Origin: Fimbriimonadaceae bacterium
GTDB lineage: Bacteria > Armatimonadota > Fimbriimonadia > Fimbriimonadales > Fimbriimonadaceae
Length of the DNA: 5,626 bases
Assembly: GCA_022842565.1 (NCBI GenBank)
Contig: JALHPH010000130.1
Location: 1 to 5,626, forward strand
Direction of reading: 5' to 3'
Shown: positions 1 through 4,684 of the stretch, piece after piece
Layout of the letters: each line of letters starts with the position of its first letter
How positions within the stretch are numbered: the stretch's first letter is position 1
Notes under the pieces: model-generated
Database searches by the model: none
What the model was told of the DNA's origin: nothing
The model's input: the letters and a program-made list of their open reading frames with translations, nothing else
Position numbers and translations under genes: made by a program

Positions 1-654
1 CGCAAAAATGATGGGCAGCTTCATGTCGCCAAAGCGGGGCTTGGGGTCGGCGCGCCGAATGACCTCCGCCATTTCGATGAGGTGACTTCGGGTTCCGCCA
101 TCGGTTCCGCCGCTCATCAAGATGATGTCGGGGCGAAGTTGGCGCAGTCGCTCGACGCGTTGGTACTCCTTTCGACCATCGTCAATGGCGAGAGTGTCCA
201 TCAGGATCGCACCAGCGCCAAGTGCCGCACGCTCAGCCGATTCGGCGCTCATGGCCTTCACCACGCCCGCGACCATCATCTGCAGACCGCCGCCCGCCGA
301 GGAGGTACTCACATACATATCGGCTGCAAACAGGGGGTTGTCCGAACTCGAAGTCTTCACGCCCTCTTTATAAAGCCTCCAAACCGTGCCGTCCTTGATG
401 AGGCTCCGACGACCGCTGACAAAGCCCAAAGCGGCAACCTCCGAAGGCAGGTGCTCGCAGACTTCTTCGAGCTCGGTCATGGCGTTCAAAACGCCGATCG
501 TCACGTCCTCAAAGGGCCGCTCGACCGTGGTGGGCGCCTCGCCTCGGGCCACCAGGCGGTACTCGCCTTTCTCGTTGCGTTCAATGAGAATCGCTTTGGT
601 TGTCGTGGAACCGCAGTCGGTCGCCACAATTCGTTTAATGTCCGTAAGAGACAT
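1..654 (-). CDS. MutL/GlmL-family mutase accessory ATPase (N-terminal part, runs off window)
   Basis: Translating the minus strand gives 218 open residues with no stop before the window edge, so the C-terminal part is missing (family members are usually about 450-600 residues). Residues 11-20 read ATDCGSTTTK, the ASKHA-type phosphate-1 loop. A conserved STSSAGGGLQMMVAG stretch (residues 116-130), the segment AESAERAALGAGA (about 137-149) and LMSGGTDGGT (179-188) are typical of the MutL/GlmL family. Known members accompany adenosylcobalamin-dependent carbon-skeleton or amino mutases (glutamate mutase, ornithine aminomutase) and are thought to be cytoplasmic chaperones or reactivating ATPases. 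The mutase itself is not in the window. The start is uncertain. ATG at 654 lies ten residues before the conserved ATDCG but has no good ribosome site. An in-frame ATG at 681 has AGGGG nine bases upstream and would add nine residues. The name MutL here is unrelated to the mismatch-repair MutL. Confidence 0.88.
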   Translation of the reverse strand, partial: MSLTDIKRIVATDCGSTTTKAILIERNEKGEYRLVARGEAPTTVERPFEDVTIGVLNAMTELEEVCEHLPSEVAALGFVSGRRSLIKDGTVWRLYKEGVKTSSSDNPLFAADMYVSTSSAGGGLQMMVAGVVKAMSAESAERAALGAGAILMDTLAIDDGRKEYQRVERLRQLRPDIILMSGGTDGGTRSHLIEMAEVIRRADPKPRFGDMKLPIIFA

Positions 655-663
655 GGCGGGATT

Positions 664-689
664 ATGCACGGCTTTACGCATTTGTGCAT
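664..689. repeat. Short inverted repeat over the MutL-family gene start
   Basis: ATGCAC at 664-669 is repeated in inverted form as GTGCAT at 684-689, with a 14-base spacer. The arms sit 20 bp apart, about two helical turns, and cover the alternative ATG at 681 of the minus-strand gene. It could be an operator or a weak hairpin near the translation start. Six-base arms can easily arise by chance. Confidence 0.3.
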
Positions 690-768
690 GCCCCTGCTTC
701 CATCAGAAACCTGCAAGAACCAAGTTTCACCCTGACGTATGGTTTGATTTCATCCAAGAATGAATCAT

Positions 769-775
769 GGAGGAG
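769..775 (+). promoter_or_regulatory. Ribosome binding site of the GGDEF gene
   Basis: GGAGGAG matches the anti-Shine-Dalgarno sequence well and ends 11 bases before ATG at 787. An in-frame ATG at 760 lies upstream of this motif and would put it inside the coding sequence, so 787 is the preferred start. The motif also forms codons 2-3 of a minimal frame, ATG GAG GAG TAA, at 767-778. Confidence 0.7.
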
Positions 776-786
776 TAACGATATTC

Positions 787-1638
787 ATGTCAACGCCGCA
801 TACACAAAGGCACTTTTGCTTAGCTTTGACGCCGTCAAAGCTAAACAGCGCGGGAGCGTTTGCGTTGGCCATGCTTGCGCTGGCAGTCTCCACTTGGGGA
901 GTGTCGCTGGGCCATTCCGTTTGCAGCACGATGTTCGCGATCCTCCCGCTGATGGTGGCTCTGCATGCTGGCCCCAAGCCGTTCCTGTGGACTTTGAGTT
1001 TTGCGTCACTCGCGCCTTTAGCGAGTGTTCTCCTGTGCCCAAACGGATATCACGAGTTGGAGATCGTCGTAGCAGTCATCGTAGGAGTTGCGCTCTGCGT
1101 GACTTTGCTGACGATGGTTCGGTCTCTCCATTTGCTGAAGCGAGATGCGAACACCGACCCGTTGACCGGTGTTTGGAATCGACGCGGATTGGCCGAGCAA
1201 CTAGCCAAGCTGCTTCCGGCACTACGCTCAGCCGAAGAACCCGTTGCGGTTCTATCCATCGACATCGACCATTTCAAAGGATTGAACGACACCCTGGGTC
1301 ACGATGCGGGCGACAACGTTTTGCGCATTCTCGGCGGAGTTCTCCGTGATCCGGCGCTCATAGGGTGCACTGCCGCTCGCATTGGCGGAGATGAGTTCAT
1401 GATCTTCGTGCCAGAACAGGGCCAGCCAGAAGCAAGGCAATTGGCCGCAAACCTGAAGACTGAAGCGGACCGCCGATTCAAGCGCGCGGGTTACCAATCG
1501 ACCGTTTCTGTCGGGCTCGCTTGGTTCTCGCTGGTGCCGGCAACAGAGTCGGAGCTGATGAAAGCGGCGGATGAAGCGCTTTATGCCGAGAAGGAAGCCC
1601 GCACCCGCAATGCTGAACTGCTGCGCCGTGTGAGTTAG
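787..1638 (+). CDS. Membrane-anchored GGDEF protein, probable diguanylate cyclase without I-site
   Basis: The 283-residue protein probably makes the second messenger cyclic di-GMP from two GTP at the inner membrane. Four hydrophobic stretches, at about residues 22-41, 45-61, 66-84 and 91-111, look like transmembrane helices. They show no MHYT, 7TMR or MASE signature that I recognise. A short linker leads to the GGDEF domain (about 120-280): DPLTGVWNRRG at 124-134, the metal and substrate segment SIDIDHFKGLNDTLGHDAGD at 157-176, and an intact catalytic GGDEF at 200-204. The RxxD inhibitory site expected just before the active site is absent: the aligned residues are L and C (LIGC, 191-194). 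ATG at 787 is chosen because of the GGAGGAG site at 769-775; ATG at 760 is a weaker alternative. A 25-bp palindrome covers codons 12-20. The next gene starts 50 bp downstream. The signal sensed by the membrane part is unknown. Confidence 0.9.
   Translation: MSTPHTQRHFCLALTPSKLNSAGAFALAMLALAVSTWGVSLGHSVCSTMFAILPLMVALHAGPKPFLWTLSFASLAPLASVLLCPNGYHELEIVVAVIVGVALCVTLLTMVRSLHLLKRDANTDPLTGVWNRRGLAEQLAKLLPALRSAEEPVAVLSIDIDHFKGLNDTLGHDAGDNVLRILGGVLRDPALIGCTAARIGGDEFMIFVPEQGQPEARQLAANLKTEADRRFKRAGYQSTVSVGLAWFSLVPATESELMKAADEALYAEKEARTRNAELLRRVS
820..844. repeat. Perfect 25-bp palindrome inside the GGDEF coding region
   Basis: Arms TTAGCTTTGACG (820-831) and CGTCAAAGCTAA (833-844) are exact reverse complements around a single central C at 832. 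The palindrome starts 33 bases after the ATG and encodes LALTPSKLN, the cytoplasmic stretch just before the first membrane helix. It could be a binding site for a dimeric repressor or, in RNA, a strong hairpin. Nothing in the protein sequence demands this symmetry. Confidence 0.85.
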
Positions 1639-1652
1639 TCGGGCGTGCTTGT

Positions 1653-1661
1653 TGCTATACT
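1653..1661 (+). promoter_or_regulatory. Extended -10 promoter candidate for the ABC ATPase gene
   Basis: TGCTATACT is a TGn-extended -10 element with five of six matches to TATAAT. It lies in the 50-bp gap between the GGDEF stop and the ABC gene. No good -35 is visible at 16-18 bp, which an extended -10 can tolerate. Transcription would start near 1667-1669, within the palindrome at 1663-1673. Confidence 0.45.
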
Positions 1662-1662
1662 T

Positions 1663-1673
1663 GGGGTCACCCC
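1663..1673. repeat. 11-bp palindrome at the predicted transcription start
   Basis: GGGGT and ACCCC are inverted around a central C at 1668. The palindrome begins one base after the candidate -10 element and would straddle the transcription start. That is a natural position for an operator, but it is short and could be chance. Confidence 0.35.
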
Positions 1674-1677
1674 GTTT

Positions 1678-1681
1678 GGAG
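1678..1681 (+). promoter_or_regulatory. Ribosome binding site that sets a TTG start
   Basis: GGAG ends seven bases before TTG at 1689. No ATG or GTG occurs in frame near the family's expected N-terminus, so this motif supports TTG as the true start of the ABC ATPase. Confidence 0.65.
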
Positions 1682-1688
1682 CACCGCC

Positions 1689-2840
1689 TTGGCTGGAGTC
1701 ACATTTCGAAACGTTTCTAAGGTTTTTGGACAAAATGTCCGCGCTGTTAATCAACTCGATCTCGACATTCGTGATGGCGAGTTTATGGTCCTTGTCGGAC
1801 CCTCGGGCTGCGGCAAAACCACCGCCCTTCGCATGATCGCGGGTCTGGAGGAGGCCACCGATGGCGACCTTCTGATCGGCGATCGCCGTGTGAACGACGT
1901 TCCGCCGAAGGACCGTGACATCGCAATGGTCTTCCAGAACTACGCGCTCTACCCGCACATGACGGTGTACGAGAACATCTCGTTTGGCCTGCGCCTGCGA
2001 GAGTTGGGAGGATTCTTCTGGCAGATCACCAATCCTGGCGAAGCCAAGAAAATCAAGACCAGCATCGATCAGCGCGTGCAAGACGCGGCCAAGATGCTCG
2101 GCATTCAGCACCTTTTACAGCGCCGTCCGAAAGAGCTTTCAGGCGGTCAACGGCAGCGCGTGGCGCTCGGCCGCGCGATTGTGCGAAAGCCCAAGGTCTT
2201 TTTGATGGACGAGCCGCTTTCCAACCTGGACGCAAAACTACGTATTCAGACGCGGGGCGAGCTCATCCGACTGCACCGCGACCTCGGTATCACGACCATC
2301 TACGTGACGCACGACCAGATCGAAGCCATGACCATGGGTCAGCGCATCGCCATCATGAGCGACGGCGTGCTGCAGCAGTGCGACCACCCCGAGAAGGTAT
2401 ATAACGAGCCTGCCAACCTCTTTGTCGCCACCTTCATTGGCGCGCCACCTATGAACATCATGGACGCCGAGATCGTGGGTTCGGGAGACACGGCTTGGGT
2501 GAAGGCAAGCGAGGGAATGAAGTTCCCGCTGCCCGCTGGCCATCCCGCCGCGCAAATGACCGGTAAAAAGGTGCACCTCGGTATCCGTCCAGAGGCCATT
2601 TTTGACGTCGGGATGAACAACCCGATCGCGACTACTGAGTCGAACACATTCGAAGCCAACGTGGACGTGATCGAGCCGCTTGGTCCGGAATACACGATGT
2701 ACCTGAAGGCCGGAGGGTACGACCTCCTGGCGACGATTGATCATGGCAGCAAGCTGAAGCCGCTGGAGAACGCAAAGTTCTGCGTGAACCTCGAAGCGCT
2801 CCACATTTTTGATGCTGAGACGAAGCTCGCGATCCGGTAG
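1689..2840 (+). CDS. MalK/UgpC-type ABC importer ATP-binding subunit
   Basis: The 383-residue protein is the cytoplasmic ATPase of a CUT1-type importer (sugars, sugar alcohols or glycerol phosphate). All ATPase motifs are present: Walker A GPSGCGKT (37-44), Q-loop Q83, signature LSGGQ (150-154), Walker B VFLMDEP (170-176) with catalytic E175, D-loop SNLDA (178-182) and switch H208. The C-terminal 150 residues have the OB/TOBE regulatory domain, including FIGAPPMN and LGIRPEAI. Length is normal for MalK-like proteins (about 360-385). Compared with E. coli MalK, the helical subdomain carries about 14 extra residues after NISFGLRL (roughly 104-118, including GGFFWQITNP), close to where the permease coupling helix docks. 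Translation starts at TTG with GGAG seven bases upstream. No permease or binding-protein gene is adjacent, so it may be a shared ATPase like MsiK or MsmK. The substrate cannot be told from this subunit. Confidence 0.95.
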   Translation: MAGVTFRNVSKVFGQNVRAVNQLDLDIRDGEFMVLVGPSGCGKTTALRMIAGLEEATDGDLLIGDRRVNDVPPKDRDIAMVFQNYALYPHMTVYENISFGLRLRELGGFFWQITNPGEAKKIKTSIDQRVQDAAKMLGIQHLLQRRPKELSGGQRQRVALGRAIVRKPKVFLMDEPLSNLDAKLRIQTRGELIRLHRDLGITTIYVTHDQIEAMTMGQRIAIMSDGVLQQCDHPEKVYNEPANLFVATFIGAPPMNIMDAEIVGSGDTAWVKASEGMKFPLPAGHPAAQMTGKKVHLGIRPEAIFDVGMNNPIATTESNTFEANVDVIEPLGPEYTMYLKAGGYDLLATIDHGSKLKPLENAKFCVNLEALHIFDAETKLAIR

Positions 2841-2902
2841 TTTTCGCACAAATACGGGCTTTTCTTGAACTATTTCACGAAAGCCAATAAGCGGGCCGGT
2901 CC

Positions 2903-2913
2903 TGATATATACT
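2903..2913 (+). promoter_or_regulatory. Promoter -10 candidate for the first secreted-protein gene
   Basis: The segment TGATATATACT can be read as a TGn-extended -10 with TATATA (2906-2911) or as TATACT (2908-2913), the same hexamer seen before the ABC gene. No clear -35 is present at standard spacing. The start of transcription would fall at about 2917-2920, right at the hairpin beginning at 2919. Confidence 0.45.
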
Positions 2914-2918
2914 GAATG

Positions 2919-2950
2919 TGCGGACTCCTGTCCGCAGGTCGCATTGCGAC
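2919..2950 (+). promoter_or_regulatory. Two tandem hairpins in the 5' leader
   Basis: Hairpin 1 pairs TGCGGAC (2919-2925) with GTCCGCA (2930-2936) around a TCCT loop. Hairpin 2 pairs GTCGC (2938-2942) with GCGAC (2946-2950) around an ATT loop. The second stem ends directly before the ribosome site GAGGA at 2951. If transcription starts near 2918, the mRNA would begin with a stable stem, which is known in other mRNAs to slow decay. A regulatory role is inferred. Confidence 0.5.
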
Positions 2951-2959
2951 GAGGATAGG
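2951..2959 (+). promoter_or_regulatory. Ribosome binding site of the dockerin-like secreted protein
   Basis: GAGGA (2951-2955) and AGG (2957-2959) lie 10 and 6 bases before ATG at 2966. They favour 2966, which begins a proper signal peptide, over an open frame reaching back to an upstream in-frame codon at 2918. Confidence 0.6.
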
Positions 2960-2965
2960 CTCATT

Positions 2966-4534
2966 ATGAAGAAAGCATTGTTTGCTGCCGCTCTAACAAC
3001 GGCGTTTTGCGCAGTGGCTTGGGCACAAGACCCAACCATCAACTATGTAAAGACAATTACCATCCCGTTGTCCCCGACCAATTTCCTTTCCGGACACTTC
3101 ATCACCTCGGTGGCGGCGGATGGCAATAACCTGTATGTCACCGGCTCCGGAAACGACGCTGCTGTGGTCTACCAGACTCCGCTTGTCAAGATCGCCAACT
3201 GGAATTCGGTTCCTGCTTTCTCGGCTATCTTCACTGATAATAGTGGCGGAGCAGGCGGCGTCAAAGGCCAACTCCAAACTGATATCGAAATCTGGAACGG
3301 CAACATTCACTTTGCAACCGGTCTTGCTTCGAGCGTGGCTTCGGGTGCGGCAACGCGCGAAGATGCAGAAATGTATCGCCTCGATGCCAACGGCAACCTC
3401 GTCCCGAGCGCTGCCAACGGCTTCGCCAATGGCTTCATCTCTGCCAACGACGGTGGCTTGAACGAATGGAGGCTGTCCGACGTTGAGATCGGCGATATTG
3501 CCATCGACCCTGGCTTTGCCCCAAACAACACAGCCGCCGATCAACGCCTCGCCTATGTGCGTAGCGCGAGCCGCGCAGTTCGACGAATGCTGGAGGACGG
3601 AACCTTTGCTGGTGTGCCGTTCCTTGGATTTGACCCGAACATCACGCCAACTTGGATGCGAGCGTTCACTTTCGATAGCTCCGGAAATGTCTATTTCCGA
3701 ATCAGCAATGACGTTCACAAGTTCAACCGCACCTCCTACGGTGGAGACACGTTCAATGGCTTGGTGAACGCACAAGGTGGTACCACCCCACTCATTGACC
3801 TGCCGCTTTCGACTCTTCCTTGGACTCGCATCGAGTGGGTACCAGGTGGACCGGGCACCAGCCCATTCATCATGTTCAACGACTATGATCCAGCGCTGAC
3901 CCAAGGCCGAATCATCTTCGCTCGCGAGGATGGTAGCACCCTGACCGAACTGACCGGATCGCCCAACGGCATTTTCGCTCAGAAGACCGCAGGTCTGGAT
4001 TCGGCAGAAGTGAGCGGTACGCGCTACATGTTCATCGCGAACACCAAGCCGAGCAGCTTCAACGCAGTTGACGTCTATCAAGTGGGTAACGCTGGTCGCG
4101 TGAGTGGCATCGTGACTCTAGAGAACTTCATTCCTTCGCGACTCGGCCAGATTGTCGTGGTCGAAGTGAAGGATGGTAGCGGTATTGTCCAGGATCGACG
4201 CGCTCTTGCCCTGAACGCCGACGGCTCTTATAGCTTCTTCAGCACCTATCGTGGCGCTGGAACGGTGACCATTAAGGGTTCGAAGTGGCTGGCTCGAGCA
4301 GCTTCGGCCACGATCGGCGCAAGCCCAGTCACTTTCAGCCCTTCGCTGCTGAACGGTGACATCAGCAACAACAACGAGATCGGTCCTGAAGACTTCTCGG
4401 CGTTGTCGCTCGCCTTCGGCTCGTTCCTTGGAGACCCCAACTACACTGTAGCGTCCGACCTCAACGGAGATGATGAAGTCGGCCCAGCTGACTTCTCGAT
4501 CCTTGCCGGTAACTTCGGCGAGTTCGGCGACTAA
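2966..4534 (+). CDS. Secreted beta-rich protein with C-terminal dockerin-like calcium loops
   Basis: The 522-residue protein starts at ATG 2966, where MKKALFAAALTTAFCAVAWA is a classic Sec signal peptide with likely cleavage between A20 and Q21. Residues 21 to about 375 are rich in short beta-like segments such as SVAADGNNLYVTG, FDSSGNVYFRIS and GRIIFAREDGS. They could form a beta-propeller, though I cannot assign a family or enzyme activity. From G377 (GRVSGIVTLENF) to about 460 lies a carboxypeptidase-regulatory-like beta-sandwich. Two EF-hand-like dockerin type I loops follow: residues 465-476 (DISNNNEIGPED, degenerate) and 498-509 (DLNGDDEVGPAD, canonical D1-N3-D5-D12). No cysteine is left after the signal peptide, which fits life outside the cytoplasm. 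It has its own promoter candidate, leader hairpins and terminator, so it is probably monocistronic. Role unknown; binding, adhesion or cell-surface display is possible. Confidence 0.9.
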   Translation: MKKALFAAALTTAFCAVAWAQDPTINYVKTITIPLSPTNFLSGHFITSVAADGNNLYVTGSGNDAAVVYQTPLVKIANWNSVPAFSAIFTDNSGGAGGVKGQLQTDIEIWNGNIHFATGLASSVASGAATREDAEMYRLDANGNLVPSAANGFANGFISANDGGLNEWRLSDVEIGDIAIDPGFAPNNTAADQRLAYVRSASRAVRRMLEDGTFAGVPFLGFDPNITPTWMRAFTFDSSGNVYFRISNDVHKFNRTSYGGDTFNGLVNAQGGTTPLIDLPLSTLPWTRIEWVPGGPGTSPFIMFNDYDPALTQGRIIFAREDGSTLTELTGSPNGIFAQKTAGLDSAEVSGTRYMFIANTKPSSFNAVDVYQVGNAGRVSGIVTLENFIPSRLGQIVVVEVKDGSGIVQDRRALALNADGSYSFFSTYRGAGTVTIKGSKWLARAASATIGASPVTFSPSLLNGDISNNNEIGPEDFSALSLAFGSFLGDPNYTVASDLNGDDEVGPADFSILAGNFGEFGD

Positions 4535-4555
4535 GCATCTCTTCCAACCCCAAAT

Positions 4556-4583
4556 AGCCCCCTCAATCAAAGGGGGCTTTTTT
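4556..4583 (+). terminator. Strong intrinsic terminator
   Basis: The 8-bp stem AGCCCCCT (4556-4563) pairs perfectly with AGGGGGCT (4571-4578) around a seven-base loop and runs into six T residues (4578-4583). It ends 49 bases after the stop codon of the dockerin-like gene and insulates it from the next gene. Confidence 0.93.
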
Positions 4584-4591
4584 GTGAGTTT

Positions 4592-4661
4592 CTTTACATC
4601 GCCTTTACAATCATAACGATTTCTTAATCTGTACTAACCAGCATTGGATTGGGAGAAATCC
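4592..4661 (+). promoter_or_regulatory. AT-rich leader with CTTTACA direct repeat and small hairpin
   Basis: The 100 bp between the terminator and the last gene are clearly more AT-rich than the flanking genes and probably hold its promoter. CTTTACA occurs at 4592-4598 and again at 4603-4609, an 11-bp period. The second TTTACA could serve as -35 with a poor -10 (TAATCT, 4625-4630, 15-bp spacer). GGATT (4646-4650) can pair with AATCC (4657-4661) to form a small hairpin nine bases before the ribosome site. The exact promoter is not certain. Confidence 0.35.
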
Positions 4662-4669
4662 TTTTATTT

Positions 4670-4676
4670 GGAGGAG
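4670..4676 (+). promoter_or_regulatory. Strong ribosome binding site of the last gene
   Basis: GGAGGAG sits eight bases before ATG at 4685. It is the same core as before the GGDEF gene but with better spacing, suggesting efficient translation. Confidence 0.8.
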
Positions 4677-4684
4677 AGTTAAAA

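Noticed and set aside
82..735. Plus-strand open frame of 217 codons over the left end
   Set aside because: It is the mirror of the MutL-family coding sequence, whose minus-strand product has clear family motifs; the plus-strand product is low in hydrophobic order and has no known motif.
2238..2849. Minus-strand open frame of 203 codons opposite the ABC ATPase
   Set aside because: Antisense shadow of a gene with every ABC motif intact; no ribosome site and no recognisable product.
2857..2885. Possible terminator hairpin after the ABC ATPase gene (GGCTTTT with GAAAGCC)
   Set aside because: The stem is only six to seven pairs including a G-T pair, the loop is 15 bases, and no T-tract follows, so intrinsic termination is not supported.
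2918..2965. Upstream start extending the dockerin-like gene by 16 residues
   Set aside because: The extension would place charged residues ahead of a perfect signal peptide, and it runs through the leader hairpins and the ribosome site at 2951-2959.
2993..4081. Long open frame of 362 codons on the minus strand opposite the dockerin-like gene
   Set aside because: It lies wholly antisense to a gene with signal peptide, domain motifs, ribosome site and terminator; its translation has no recognisable motif and it has no ribosome site. It is a by-product of codon bias.
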